Assembly (NCBI GenBank): GCA_030220185.1
Contig: JASPKZ010009646.1
Coordinates: 36,100 to 100,099, forward strand
Direction: 5' to 3'
From: Diploptera punctata
Taxonomy: Eukaryota > Arthropoda > Insecta > Blattodea > Blaberidae
DNA: 64,000 bases
Shown piece by piece: positions 10,721-22,545 of this stretch. Made by a program: the position numbers and the translations under genes. Position 1 is the stretch's first letter. Each line of letters starts with the position of its first letter. The notes below the pieces were generated by a model. The model searched no databases. It saw only the letters and a list, made by a program, of their open reading frames with translations, and was not told the origin of the DNA.

Positions 10721-11832
10721 ATTAACGTTTTCAGCAATGAATTCAATCCATCACAATAGCACTAACTCGTAAAAATACTGACTAAAAATAAATAAGTATT
10801 TTTTAGGGACAGAACTAGGTCAAGTTTCAGATAGGTGGACCACAGACATTATTCATAAACATTTCCTATGAAATAACTCCGAAATCGCATGCATGAGTAG
10901 ATATTACATTTCTAAGAATATCGTTAATTTTAATGCTAATAAATTGACAATGATGGAATGATTTTGTTTGTAATAGATTATCCCACATAACATGAGTAAA
11001 AACCAAAATTTCCAGCGAGGTTTTTGTTTCAACGAGAAATGAAATCCATTTAAATGTAAAAATTTTCCCATGACCAGATAGAATCTTGCTCATTTTTAAT
11101 GTGCGATTACTTGGGGAAAATGCGCACAAAAGACCATACATTGTGAATAAAACTCTAACAAACACACTCTTGCTGGAGGCTGAATTTTTATTCTTCCTAA
11201 AGTACCTTTCCCGTTCTTCTTCAACGCTTAAAATATTAAGCCCACTAACTATTTATCCTCTCTCCCATCTCTTGCAACCCCTTTGCTATAAAATTATGAT
11301 GAGGTTTGAGCCACCTCCTCGCAGTAATAAAAATTAATAATGAAGAACAAAGTTGAATTACAAAAAAATATGAATAATAATAATATAATAACTGCTGACC
11401 ACAATGAAAATTACGATCAACTAGATTTTCCCAACGTTGAAATGTATAACGACAAGATTCAGGATCATAAAAAGGGGTATAAATTTCTTAACGTGACGTT
11501 ATAAAATTTTGTTATTAAATTTTTGTCTCCCTTATCTGAAACGTGCAGTAGGGTGTTAATTCTTTTAAGTTTTGTGTAAATGTTAGGTCGTAGGAGAGAG
11601 GCTGATACTATTAATTCAAATTTGTTCATTTCTATTCAAAGAGTTCAATTTTCATAATCCTTCCAAGATACAAGGAACAGAAGTAAATGAAAAGTATACA
11701 AAGGGTGTTTTTTATGATCTGATTTTCAATTAAATCAACTCTTGATATGCATGGAAGTATACACATCCTTTAAGAATAACATTCAATTATTTTGTTCCTT
11801 GCTTCTATTCAAGGCGTAAACTTAATTTTAAT
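10721..11832. other. No gene recognised
   Basis: AT-rich intergenic DNA. Open frames of 83-99 codons on opposite strands near 10866-11337 resemble nothing known to me and have no supporting context. Confidence 0.5.
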
Positions 11833-12217
11833 TGTTTTTTTTTAAAATGCCCCAGGTTATATTTCGACATTCCTGGTGTTCCCACCTGGCATAGCGTATA
11901 TGTAACCCACTTCTGAGATTGGTGCGCTTGGAAGACGGGGTTACGCTGCCCCCGTGATATATGAGTTGATGGTGGTAATGATGCGCCAGAAGAGGCCTTA
12001 AATTAAACTTAAGCTAATTAGGCGAATATGATATTGATGATAATGATGGCCACATATATTCGGGGACCGTATGGGCCTTAAAGTTTCCTGACATTTATCT
12101 TACAAGTGAGGAAAAAAACCGAAAAAAACCTCACCCAGGAAACTAGTCCCGACTGGGGATCGAACCCGGGCCCGCTTTGTGACAAGACAGCACGCTACCT
12201 CGAGACCACAGCGGTGG
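11833..12217 (-). mobile_element. SINE family 1, long 3' variant, near full length
   Basis: The head is at the right (reverse of CCACCGCTGTGGTCTCGAGG), with B box GGTTCGATCCC near 12160. The long 3' variant carries CCCACTTCTGAGATTGG and ends at a poly(A)-type tail (seen as T's, 11833-11844). It aligns along its length with the plus-strand copy at 36423-36812. Confidence 0.85.
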
Positions 12218-12219
12218 TA

Positions 12220-12310
12220 ATGAAGGTAAGGGAGAAGGTTAAAACCTGTTTCCGTACGTGCTCAACTCCGTCGGAAAGCACCAAGGGGATTACCAGGTTA
12301 ACTTAAGTTT
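12220..12310. repeat. Unclassified repeat pair, copy 1
   Basis: About 85 bp containing GGGAGAAGGTTAAAACCTGT and GCACCAAGGGGAT recurs in the same orientation at 13108-13200 with scattered differences. No tail or coding signature identifies the class. Confidence 0.65.
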
Positions 12311-12451
12311 CTTTAGCGAGGTTAAAACATGTTTGAACAGACCACTCAAAAATGACATCTATACGAAAACAAGTAACTAAATTAATATGGTTCAAATTCC
12401 TCCCTGTAGGGGGAGAGTGCCTAAATCTCTGTAAAGGGAAAACATGGGCTT

Positions 12452-12489
12452 ACAATATAATACAATACAATACAATACAATACAATAAA
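12452..12489. repeat. (ATACA)n microsatellite
   Basis: Pentanucleotide ATACA/AATAC repeated about seven times. Confidence 0.95.
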
Positions 12490-12505
12490 ACATGTTTGAA
12501 TGTAT

Positions 12506-12559
12506 CCACTGCACATTGCGTGATTCGGTTTCTGCTCTAGACTGATAGATGACGTTATC
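12506..12559 (-). repeat. Unclassified interspersed repeat, copy 2
   Basis: Inverted match to 5491-5548, with GACGTTATCTATTTTC in place of the other copy's start. Class unknown. Confidence 0.55.
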
Positions 12560-13107
12560 TATTTTCAACAAACGCACCTGTTCGGAGGGGGGGCACTTTA
12601 CTTACAAGGGAACTGTCAACCATTGCATGCCGATACCCTGAAATTTCTTCCAGAGAAGCGTTGTGATGTATCAAGGCCGTGTAAAAAATATCTGCCGTTT
12701 TTAATAGCAAGGCACTGAAATCTTTCATTTAAACTACAGGGATGCAATACAACTCGTAACTTGATGGATTAGATAACCCTTACTACCTGCCGTCCGTACT
12801 GCAATCGCTTCACTCCATTCCGCTCTAAGTCAAGCAGGAAATCCATCTGTTATGCACAGCTCGTTGTCATTGCTGGAATCTGGATTCGATTTCTGGTGCC
12901 TTGCATTTAAAAAAAAAAGTAGTTTTTTTTGGACACGCGTTGGTACATCAAAACACTGCTCTGGGAGAAATTTCCAGGTATGTTTCGGCATGCAATGATT
13001 GACAGATCTCGTTAGGTGAAATCTTCTTGTATTACGTAACAGAGAGGAGTGTAGGATGGACTATGTTATGGTGTATGTGAGTTAGTGTAAATTTGTTGTT
13101 ACGAGTA
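12560..13107. other. No gene recognised
   Basis: Intergenic sequence without recognisable coding or repeat features. Confidence 0.45.
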
Positions 13108-13200
13108 ATGATAATGAAGATGAGGGAGAAGGTTAAAACCTGTTTCCGCATGTACTCAACTCCTGTCGGAGAGCACCAAGGGGATCACCAGGCTAACTTA
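13108..13200. repeat. Unclassified repeat pair, copy 2
   Basis: Direct-orientation partner of 12220-12310. Confidence 0.65.
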
Positions 13201-13487
13201 CCAATGTTAATGAACGAAAAACTGTAAGAGTGATAAATGTCTTCTCAACAAATGGACTGTGGAGAGTTTTGGAATTTAATTCAGATATATGTTGTACAAT
13301 CTAGCAGATACAAATTATACATCACCACTATCCTAGCCCAGAAATTGAAGATTCTTTAATTAAAATTTCCAACCCCGCCGGATATAGAATACAGACCCGC
13401 TAATCAGGAAGCAGACATACTAACATCTGAGCTAGCGTGGCTGACTTGTGAAATATTAAAAAAATTATTAAAAACTCTATACTCCTC

Positions 13488-13799
13488 TCCGGCGGAGGTA
13501 ACAGGTCGAGGGATGAGATGAGATAAAACCACTATTATTGAGGGTCTATATATAGAGAGATCCCAGCAAACCATTACGAAAACAGAAGAAATTAAATGGA
13601 ACGAAATGGATTATATTGGTACGACGAAGTGGTGGAATGGAGTTTTATGGCAGAAAAAAAAAAGAAAAAAGGGAGAATCACCGAGAAAAACCTGCCTGAA
13701 CTCCCTGTCCATCACGAACCCCACATGGAGTGATCGAGACGGAACTCGAATCCAGATGTAGAAAGCGAAAGTCTAACCACATGTGTTACGGAGCCGCCT
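13488..13799 (-). mobile_element. SINE family 5
   Basis: tRNA-like head on the minus strand (GGCTCCGTAACACATGTGG, B box GGATTCGAGTTCC near 13750). The body includes CCACATGGAGTGAT and GAGAAAAACCTGC. A related copy is at 61061-61332, where the A box is clearer (TGGCGCAAGCGGTTAGACGC). Confidence 0.75.
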
Positions 13800-13920
13800 A
13801 TAAAAATACTTTGAACCAATCGTAGAAAAAAGTCCGAAGAACTAACTCGGCTTTACATTTTTGTTACTTCCCAGACAACTATAAAACACTAAAAATGCAC
13901 GACCGTCAATTACAAAATAA

Positions 13921-13924
13921 TAGA

Positions 13925-13995
<71 letters not shown>

Positions 13996-14100
13996 TAACA
14001 ACGATATTAATAATAATAATAACGATAATAACGATAATAATAACAATAATAATGAAAATAACAATAATAACAATAAGAACAATAACAACATTAAAAACAT
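13921..14100. repeat. (AAT)n with AAC/GAT variants
   Basis: Long trinucleotide tract directly upstream of the LINE tail at 14145. Poly-asparagine and poly-leucine frames here are not genes. Confidence 0.95.
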
Positions 14101-14144
14101 ACCAACACTAACCAATAACAAAAATCATAATAATGATATCTCTC

Positions 14145-14642
14145 TATCTGGGATGAAAAGGATATCCCTGAAAAAGTTACTGGTTATAATAAAAGTTTAG
14201 GAATTATTAATCAAGTTATGAAACCATCCCTTGTACAAAAACACCACCAGATTACGATTATATAACACTTTGGCTAGACCAGTGTTGACCTATGGTAGTG
14301 AAGCATGGACACTAAAAAAACAACATGAAAGCAGAATAACGGCTTGTGAAATGAGATTCATGCGCAGAACAGCGGGTTACACCAGATGGGATCGGAAAAG
14401 GAACACCGATATCTTAAAAGAATTGAAGACTACGCCAATTTTGGAATATATTAAACAGTACCAACTAAATTGGAAACACCATCTTGAAAGAATGAGTTCA
14501 AATCGGATCCCCAAAGCTGTTTATAATTATATACCAAGAGGACGAAGATCACTGGGCCGTCCTATGAAACGCTGGAGGGAAAATTTTCTATAGGATCGTA
14601 ACAGGCCTTGGCCTAATACTTGGAAGGAAGAAGAAGAAGAAG
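14145..14642 (+). mobile_element. LINE family B 3' end with (GAA)n tail
   Basis: After a frameshifted start, an open frame (14231-14593) encodes the end of a non-LTR retrotransposon ORF2. It shows the LARPVLTYGSEAWTLKK segment, a CEMRFMRRTAGY stretch, LNWKHHLERM and RGRRSLGRPMKRWRE before a stop. About 30 bp later a GAAGAAGAA tail ends the insertion. Only the C-terminal connection domain survives; the reverse transcriptase core is absent. Related tails lie at 18395, 40927 and 44328. Confidence 0.85.
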
Positions 14643-14654
14643 ATAATAATGATA

Positions 14655-14700
14655 CATAGTGTTCTGCCCAAGAGCAGGTCTTTCACTGAAAACTCAGCAT
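14655..14700 (-). mobile_element. SINE 1 short-variant 3' fragment
   Basis: A short segment with TCTGCCCAAGAGCAGGTCTT, matching in reverse the 3' end of the SINE at 1641-1977. A similar fragment is at 21487-21562. Confidence 0.5.
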
Positions 14701-15224
14701 TCTCCACTCTTTCCTTAACTCAGCTTTCCTTTTTGTATGTAATAATGGTAATATAATAATAATAGTAATAAATAATAATAATAAACAAAATTGGCACTAC
14801 AATTATGATTTCATAGCTATTGCCTTGAATTTTATATTTCTTAAATTTGTTGGAGTTTTAATGGAAAAGGTAGCACAATATAATTAAACTGCGATGTAAG
14901 TGAAGCAGTGGCATAATTCAAATTCTTGGGATTATTATATTACAAACAGAATGAGGTGTAGAACGTGATTTATTGAACATAAGCTCAACTCTAGAAACAT
15001 GTGCTTTTTGCAGTGACTCTTGTAATCCCAGTTTCTCTCAAAGTATAGCTAATAAATTATTGAATGTACAATATATAAAAATGTGAAGGAGGATACATAG
15101 AATTTGGCTTCTCATTTTAAATTTAATTTTTGTTTGGGAATACTTAAACATTTTAGTCTCATTTGTATGTAGGATTATTAATGGAATTGTATCAGAATAA
15201 AGGTTTGGACATATCATCGCATTT
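14701..15224. other. No gene recognised
   Basis: AT-rich intergenic DNA with a short interrupted AAT run near 14750. Confidence 0.45.
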
Positions 15225-15400
15225 TTTTCTCGTAGACTGGGATGAGCAACAAATGGAGGCGAATAGGAATAAAAGGAGGGAAAGGAAACTTTTTGTAGGA
15301 AAACCAGAGAGCAAGAACCTACCAGGTAGACCAAGAATGGGGTGGAGGAAAAAATGATTTGAGGGAGATGATTTCTACAGGGGATAATTAAAAAATAATA
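15225..15400 (+). mobile_element. LINE family A fragment, diverged
   Basis: Encodes a degraded version of the family A C-terminus (RNKRRERKLFVGKPESKNLP, then GRPRMGWRK). It lacks the 3' end and is followed within 60 bp by a better copy of the same family. Confidence 0.75.
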
Positions 15401-15451
15401 TCCGTTAGGTCAGGATAGCATGGTAACAAAATACCAAATTCGATAAAGCTA

Positions 15452-15864
15452 ATTTTGAGAATAAAGTTCTTAGGAAAGTTTCTGGACCAAAGAGAGATGA
15501 ACAGACAGGTGAATGGAGAAGACTACATAACAATGAACTACATGGTCTATATAGGAAGCCAGATACTATAATGAGGATAGTTAAGTCTAGTAGACTGCGT
15601 TGGGCAGGGCATGTGGCACGAATGGGGAATGAAAGACGTGCATGGAAGCTTCTTGTAGGAAAACCAGGGGAAAACGCCCAGTGGGTAGACCAAGAATGAT
15701 GTGGGAGAATAACATTAACTATGATTTGAAGGAAGTAGATTATACAGGGGATGATTGGAAACATTCGATCAGGATAGGGATGTATAGAGAGCTTATGTCC
15801 GCACGGCCATGAACCTATGGGTTCGATAGTGCCAGTGAGTTAGAGTTAATGAATGAGTTAGCTT
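15452..15864 (+). mobile_element. LINE family A 3' end
   Basis: Begins NKVLRKVSGPKRDEQTGEWR, continues through LHGLYRKPD, LRWAGHVARMGNERRAWKLL and a frameshifted GRPRM-WENNINYDL segment, and ends with the family 3' end and TTA-rich tail. This is roughly the last 125 codons of ORF2 and is one of the longest family A copies here. Several indels break the frame. Confidence 0.85.
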
Positions 15865-15874
15865 ATTAAGAAAC

Positions 15875-16104
15875 AAAAGTAAAGTGAACCGTAAGGAGAC
15901 CCTGTGGTAGTAGGAGATCAAACCTCACTCCTTTCTAAACTATCGCAACAAGATGTCAGCCAGGTTCTTAGTCCTACGTGACAGCCACCTTTATCACCAG
16001 AACATAATAGTAGTACTCAGTTTCGTTAGAGAAAACTGGGAATCGAACCAGGGACCTTCTTGTTTATAGCTCATTGTCTTAACAAAATGCGCCATGGCAT
16101 GTCC
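15875..16104 (-). mobile_element. SINE family 2, diverged and shortened
   Basis: Recognisable from the AAAGTAAAGTGA tail at the left, GATGTCAGCCAGGTT, and the degraded tRNA head at the right. It has many substitutions and two larger deletions relative to 62619-62919. Confidence 0.75.
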
Positions 16105-16679
16105 AAAGAAATCACTGAATTCAGAAAGAATTCACAGCATTTAATTTCTCCGATACCAGGAAAATGTCATGTGTATGGTTTTTTTTTTCTGAGTTGTGAA
16201 AGCTCCCCTTTAAGCTTTATCTAATTAATTATTCAGTTTGCAGGCCAAACAACTGCGAAAAAAAAACATACACCCACACACACTCACTCTCTCCAGCAAT
16301 GTACTGCCTTCAAACTTAAATATTAACAAACCTTCACTATAAAGGAAAGCCGAGGCACAAGCTTTTCAATTATTTTGTTCAATTTCAGATCTTCTTTGAT
16401 AAACACGGTTTTTATATATAAAATTATTTTTCTAACTGCACACAGTGGAAAAGTATATAGAATCCTGTTTACACTCTATAACCGCATTTCGAGAAATGTA
16501 AATGCACAGTAGCAAGAAAATGTTATATTTCTCTTCTTTTTTTATGTTTCAAACTAACCTTGTAATTTGTTATGATGGACGTACCGTATTAGTAACGCAA
16601 TATGACTTGATATCATATTTTTAGTCGGTTCCTTAAAATACGTCGAGTAAAAGAACCTCAAATCTGAAATAGATTTGAT
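16105..16679. other. No gene recognised
   Basis: Intergenic; a short CA-rich stretch near 16270. Confidence 0.45.
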
Positions 16680-16757
16680 TTGATTAGATTTATTTAGCCT
16701 GGTGGAGTTAAGGCCATGTGGCCTTCTCTTCTACTCACCAGGACAAACATATATTAC
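16680..16757 (-). mobile_element. CR1-like LINE 3' end fragment
   Basis: Reverse orientation, with GGCCACATGGCCTTAACTCC followed by an AAATC-type tail. Same end as at 7918-7975. Confidence 0.65.
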
Positions 16758-16824
16758 ATCAGAATATAACAATCTCAATTAACTCTAATATTAAATACTA
16801 AGTAAAAATTTGATCAAAAAGATA

Positions 16825-17104
16825 TTCTACTTCCTTCACAGTAGCCTCTGCCCGCTCCTGGAATCTCCTTCCTCAAGATATCAGGGGTTGCCGCACACTT
16901 GGTACCTTTAAGTCACGCTTATACAGTTACCTTGTTGTCTAATAATTAATTTTTCTCTATTATTTAATTTTATTACTATGTCATTAATCTTTTCCTCGTT
17001 TTTTATATATATTGTACATATTATATATTTAATTCATTAAATTTAGAGTAAATCAAAATACATTATAAATATAAATTGTATTGTATTCATAACTTGTAAT
17101 CGTT

Positions 17105-17142
<38 letters not shown>

Positions 17143-17241
17143 AATTTAGATTTAAGACTATTTTTTGTTTGTATTTTTTTTAAACCTGGTTGAGTGGTAG
17201 ACAAGGCCTTAAGGCCTTAACTCTGCCAGGTAAAATAAAGC

Positions 17242-17289
<48 letters not shown>
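16825..17289 (+). mobile_element. CR1-like LINE C-terminus and 3' UTR
   Basis: The plus strand encodes FTVASARSWNLLPQDIRGCR, then TLGTFKSRLYSYLVV and a stop at about 16940. This is the characteristic end of CR1/L2-like ORF2 proteins (ARxWNxLPxxIR...F+xRL). About 300 bp of 3' UTR contains an AT run (17106-17139) and ends AAGGCCTTAACTCTGCCAGG...AATAAAGC with an (ATT)n tail. The same end is at 31073-31437. Catalytic domains are missing. Confidence 0.8.
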
Positions 17290-17295
<6 letters not shown>

Positions 17296-17960
17296 TATAT
17301 GACGATCTATAATGCAACCAGTTAATGTTAGTTAAAATTAAGACTAAAACTAATAATGAAATGTATACAAGCAAGACATATTAAATTGTCCCTGTCTAAT
17401 GTATATATAAAACAAATGAAAATTATGAGATATAGAAAACTAATTTTACGATTATACAATATTTAAAACAAAATAAAATAAAATATTTGTTAATCTTAAT
17501 ATTATTTTCATAAATAATTAAATTTATTAATTGTTAAAAGAATACTATCAGTGAGGTGTATAAGTTAGTTTGTTATTAAATAATTCTTTAGTTTGTTTTT
17601 GAAGGATGTTATAGTTTGACAGTCTCTGAAATAAGATACCTCTTGCGCACTGCGTCGGTAGAGATCTTAGCTCTTAAAAGTGTCGTTACATACAGATATT
17701 AACTCGTACCTATTACTGTATTATTTAATTGACATTTAATTTCCTGCATTGCGATAAACCTATATTTTATATATTTTTATAGACGTTTTAACATCTGAAG
17801 TGATACTGACTCTAGAATCATTAGGTATAGTCAGTAAGCTGTACACTGCTATGCTTCTGTTAGCAAATTCCAAAGGATGTTGTACATAAGAAAAAATCTT
17901 GGACTTTCCTTTTTCAAATCTTTACCGATTCTACTTACTAGACACTGTACTCGCCATGAC
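17290..17960. other. No gene recognised
   Basis: AT-rich intergenic sequence. Confidence 0.5.
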
Positions 17961-18029
17961 AATAAATAAATAAATATATATATATATACATATATATAAA
18001 TAAATAAATATATATAAATAAATAAATAA

Positions 18030-18080
<51 letters not shown>

Positions 18081-18122
18081 CGGGTGTGTGTGCGGTGTGT
18101 GCGCGGGTGTGTGTGCGCGCGC
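17961..18122. repeat. Compound (TAAA)n-(TA)n-(GT)n microsatellite
   Basis: TAAA and TA units followed by about 60 bp of GT/GC-rich dinucleotides. Confidence 0.95.
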
Positions 18123-18200
18123 CTATAGCTCACTAACGTACAAAAAGTTAGAGGTCTCTGATTCAAATCCCGATTCAGGTGTTTACATTTCTTTTCATGT
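18123..18200 (+). mobile_element. Possible tRNA-derived SINE remnant
   Basis: A B-box-like TGATTCAAATCCCG and an upstream TAGCTCACTAACG suggest a tRNA-derived promoter on the plus strand. No cloverleaf can be completed, and no second copy defines the ends. Confidence 0.4.
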
Positions 18201-18394
18201 CATATATTATATACACCTAGCGTCCCACTCCCAGCCGAGTCGACATGCACGCTCCGAACGGTCTATTGATAACCTCATGCTGAATCACTTCATAACCACG
18301 AGTAGTCGGCCCAGCTGGGAGTGGGACGTACGATATGTACATATACACATACATGCATAATGCATATGTGTGTGTCTATCAGTGCTCTAGCGGC

Positions 18395-18830
18395 CGCTTT
18401 TTTGTTATTGTTGTTCTTCTTCACTTCACGGATTAGGCAAATTGCCTGGTTGCGCCATCTTTTCACTGGCCTTCCTACATTCCTTGAACCTCTTGGTTTG
18501 TAGTTAAATTCTGCCTTTGGTAATCTTGTAACATTCATTCTTTCTAAATGTTCTAAACCATTTATCTCTATATTCTTTTATCTTATCATTCAATTGATAT
18601 GTGTTTAATGTTCTTATATCTTCATTCTTTATCCGATGCAATCTTGTTTAGCCTTTTGTTCTTCCTAGAAGTTCATTTCTATGCTTTGTATTAAACTTTG
18701 TAATTTTTTGGCCATTACCCAAGTTTCACTCCTATAAAGTACTGCAGGAACTGCCAATTTTTTTATAAAACTTTAATCTAATATCTCTTTTTGTCTGATT
18801 TTTTGTTTTTTATTTACTTTATTTTCGGGA
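18395..18830 (-). mobile_element. LINE family B-like 3' end
   Basis: Minus-strand coding remnants in order: a degraded LYxSETWV segment, FRTFRKNE-type sequence, then MNVTRLPKAEFNYKPRGSRN and VGRPVKRWRNQ before a GAAGAAGAACAACAA tail at the left. It has several frameshifts. Near-identical coding ends occur at 44328-44582. Confidence 0.75.
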
Positions 18831-19302
18831 AGAAACTCGGCATATGGCAATCAAGTAAAAACAAGTGAGGTCAACTTCGGTAACTAGCAAAATCCGACCA
18901 TTAAGTGTGAGAGTTAACGATGGGAGAAAATTTTAAAATCGTTCTGGTGGCCCAAATGTTCGATGTTTGATAATGAAATTTGATGTATACCAATTAAATA
19001 AAAGAATACGGTATTCCAAAAAGAATAGGAAAATCCGACCAACATAAGTAGTTTTACCTGAATGCCATGATTTAAAAATCCGCCATGTTTCTTTTTTCGC
19101 AACGTAACTGAATACATACGATTTAATTAACAAGAGAAACCAATATTCCATAAACGAGTAACATCTGACCATAAATTCGACTGCTGACGAATTCGCTTAG
19201 TTTACGCAATTCCTACTTTATAGATTTTACATGTACTTTGTAAAGTGAATTTATTTTAATGTTGGGTCTAAGGATACTGTGAAAAGACAAATATAGTGAA
19301 AT

Positions 19303-19452
19303 TGGTCCTGGAAATGAAATTCTTACCCAGCATTTGTTCCGACGACTGAAGAATACTAGAAAAAAAAATGAAGTTAGTTGAACCTGGGTTTAAACTCAGG
19401 TCTCTCCGATGCGATTCTCAAACATTACCGCCTGAAGCAATCATGCTCCGTA
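19303..19452 (-). mobile_element. SINE family 4
   Basis: Same block order as 10574-10720: AATGAAATTCTTACCCAG at the far end, an A-rich linker, then a tRNA-like head in reverse with B-box region GAGTTTAAACCCAGG. Confidence 0.7.
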
Positions 19453-20006
19453 TAATGGATTTTTGTATACTGCATCATCATTAACGATGCATTAACTCGA
19501 AGTGGAAAAATCCAGTGGATTGGCATTGGAACACGTACGCATTTTATTCAATAAATGATAAAAAAATTTAATAATACAACTGATCAATATTTTCTCGTGA
19601 CTATTTAACTCATGCCCAAAATGGGAGTCAATGACCAATCACATTTCAATGATGTTTTACTTACAACCAATCACAGTCGTGTTTCGCCTCGAATTTATCA
19701 AATAAAGTTTATCATATTAAAGAGAGCACCTCCTTTTTAACATTCTGAATAGGTCATATTGCAGTGACTGACCCCGTAAGAAATACGGCTACCAGATCGT
19801 ATATATATATATATATATAATCCATGAATTTGTAGCAATTAATTATACCACAAAAAAAACACTGTTTGCACTTTCTTAAACGAATTATATTCTAGGAAAT
19901 GACGTTGCAGAAAAATATAATTGACATATTTACATTATAGGACATCAAAAATGAATTAATACCTTTATAGTATCAGTATCAGTAGGGGTAGCAGCAGTAG
20001 GATTAG
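19453..20006. other. No gene; short (AT)n at 19800-19819
   Basis: Intergenic sequence with one short AT run. Confidence 0.5.
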
Positions 20007-20239
<233 letters not shown>

Positions 20240-20956
20240 TTAAAATGTTCTGAAGCTCTTGATTTGTCATCATTCGCTTGTTAATACCTATAATGTTGGT
20301 TATAAATTTCTCCACTAGGGTGCATTCTTTACAATATTGCGAACCTTTGGCATATGATCTGGTTGCAGTGATGAACAAAAGAAGCAAATTAAGCGTACCA
20401 ATCGTTTCACATTTGTTTTCAAACATTGCCGTTTACATTAAATATACAAATATTTTAAAATAATTATAATTAAATAATGATTTGTGAGTAAACAGCTTAA
20501 TTATTTTCGTTAAATAGTCCTAACAAATGCCACTCTTGATTTCCAAATTCTCTAGATAAATTGGAAATCACTCTTGGCATTACTTATGATAAATTTTGAA
20601 CCGGCCATTACATTACTGTTGTAAAGTGTACGTGTATGGGTTATACTGTTGTGTGTTAATATCAAAACACACGGGGTTTGAAGGAACATAATTCAAGCGA
20701 AGCAAGACGTATGTCCCGAGAGATGGTTTGTAAATTTGGTTGCACATGCGCAGCTCTTATGGAAATGAGATGGAGTGGCAACATCTGTTTCGTATATCTA
20801 CTTGTTGCTTATAACATCCGTTTTAACTACCAACTCATTACAACTTTGTAATACAATGAACTGTGACTCAAAATAGTCTATGATATTTTAATATACAGTA
20901 TGTTTCAAAATAAGTACAGGCCAATAGTATTTTGAGAATAGGTGGCAAGTCTATGT
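20240..20956. other. No gene recognised
   Basis: Possibly unique intergenic DNA. A short palindrome TTTCCAAATT/AAATTGGAAA sits near 20541-20569. Confidence 0.45.
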
Positions 20957-20976
20957 ATTATTATTATTACTGTTAC

Positions 20977-21024
<48 letters not shown>
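20957..21024. repeat. (ATT)n microsatellite
   Basis: ATT run with a few early interruptions. Confidence 0.95.
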
Positions 21025-21025
<1 letters not shown>

Positions 21026-21368
21026 TATGTAAGTAATAACCTATCAATAATAATAGGAATAAAAGTTATTCAAAATTGATCCTAAAACGTAAACAACTTC
21101 CGATATCAATGTTTTAATACATTGTATTACATAATGAATTATTTAAATTTATTCTTCAGTGTTTCTTATTGCTTCATTGTCCTCTATTCTTCTTCATACT
21201 CTGAATTCAAATAATATTTCGCCTCCCTCTCTTCAAGATCTCGGGTGACATCCATTGCAACACTTTCATCTCTAGTCGTTCTTCAGTCATTATTTTATCA
21301 TCTCCATAACATTTTAGTTGTTTTAGTTGTCCATAATTCAATATAGACTTTTAAATCCCATTTCAGTT

Positions 21369-21417
<49 letters not shown>
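21369..21417. repeat. (AAT)n microsatellite
   Basis: Sixteen AAT units, next to a LINE-end-like sequence (AGATTTAAGGTCATAAGGC, 21437-21455). It may be that LINE's tail. Confidence 0.95.
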
Positions 21418-21486
21418 GACATTTCATTTATTCTAGCAGATTTAAGGTCATAAGGCTTTCTCTTCCACTCAATCTATGCATATTAT

Positions 21487-21562
21487 ATATATATATCCAT
21501 CCACAGTAATTCTGCCCGAGAGCAGGTCTTTCACTGCAATCATAGCATTTTCATGCTATATA
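21487..21562 (-). mobile_element. SINE 1 short-variant 3' fragment
   Basis: Reverse-orientation match to the 3' end of 1641-1977, with CAGTAATTCTGCCCGAGAGC, preceded by an AT run at 21483-21497. Confidence 0.7.
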
Positions 21563-21630
21563 ATTTAAAGAAATACTGCAATCTGCAATAAAATATGGTT
21601 AGCAAACGTACTTAATTTGGATTCTAAAAT

Positions 21631-21891
21631 TACTTACTTACTTACTCACTGGCACTATCGAACCCGTAGGTTCATGACCGCGCGGACATAAGCCCTCCAT
21701 ACATCCCTATCCTGAGCTAATGCTTTCCAATCATATCCTGTATAATCTACTTCCCTCAAATCATAGTTAATGTTATTCTCCCACCTCATTCTTGGTCTAC
21801 CAACTGGGCGTTTTCCCTCTGGCTTTCCTACAAGAAGCTTCCATGCAAGTCTTTCATTCCCCATACGTGCAACATGTCCTGCCCATCGCGG
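21631..21891 (-). mobile_element. LINE family A 3' end
   Basis: Tail of TACT units at 21631-21649, then the family 3' end. The minus strand encodes HVARMGNERLAWKLLVGKPE, ENNINYDLREVDYTGYDW and MNLRVR before the stop at about 21655, without internal stops. Upstream (right) the match stops near 21891, where unrelated GGACATGCGG begins. Confidence 0.9.
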
Positions 21892-22245
21892 GACATGCGG
21901 CTTAAAGTCCCTCCCGGAGGACTTGTCCAATGGATTTTTCATCCTAAAAAAACATCGACTTCGGCCGGATTTGCGTCCCTCGGAACTAAGGCAAGGGACA
22001 TTACCACTTCACGAATGTGTGTTTTTCCGACGTTCATTATTTAACTGTTGTATCAGCTAAGAAGTCAACGCTAGAAGAACACGCACTGAAGATGTCTGCC
22101 GCATCCGCAGGATCCTGGAGAAAGTCAACAACTCCGAGTTGACGGCAAAAACGCCGGAAATCGCCAAGTTTAATTTGAATTACACCGGCCGTGAAATCCT
22201 TAATATTACATTAAGAAAACACTTCTTACAACGAAAGAAGTGGTG
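21892..22245. other. Unclassified repeat-like sequence
   Basis: The stretch TTAAAGTCCCTCCCGGAGGAC at about 21901-21921 recurs inverted near 28085-28105, so some repeat is present. The plus strand from about 22070 could encode RTRTEDVCRIRRILEKVNNS in one frame, but I cannot link this to a family. Confidence 0.4.
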
Positions 22246-22340
22246 GCAGCAGCAGTAGGACTTTATTAGACTAAAAGCAAGATACAATGTTATTTACAAA
22301 TTTGTGTCGCACGGGCAGCAAGCAGTACGTCTGTTGACAG
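22246..22340 (-). mobile_element. LINE family C 3' terminus
   Basis: Reverse of the family C end: GTAGGACTTTATTAG and CGCACGGGC, with the invading sequence starting near 22340. The rest of this LINE resumes at 23018. Confidence 0.7.
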
Positions 22341-22404
22341 ACCGTATCAATAAAACAATGTTTAGTAATAATTTAAAGAAAAAAACACAATAATATAAAG
22401 ATTT

Positions 22405-22530
22405 ATTAAACCTGCAGGAAGAAGAAGACCAGGACGTCCACTCAAAAGATTTTTGGATGGTGTTTCTCTTGAGGCCGAAACAGGTCAACAAATGGCCTAA
22501 ATTCGTGAATGTACTATGTTGATGATTTAT
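22405..22530 (+). mobile_element. LINE ORF2 end fragment
   Basis: The plus strand encodes GRRRPGRPLKRFLDGVSLEA, the arginine/proline-rich end typical of several LINE families here. It is followed by TGQQMA and a stop. Short and 5'-truncated. Confidence 0.55.
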
Positions 22531-22545
22531 TAAACACACTGTGTA

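Noticed and set aside
10866..11337. Overlapping 83- and 99-codon frames as small host genes
   Set aside because: No family resemblance, no splice or promoter context, and lengths expected by chance in 64 kb.
22093..22125. Another hammerhead-like CTGAAGATGTCTGCC
   Set aside because: The core-like CTGAAGA and a U follow, but no paired helix II with GAA comes after it, and it is not in an inverted repeat.
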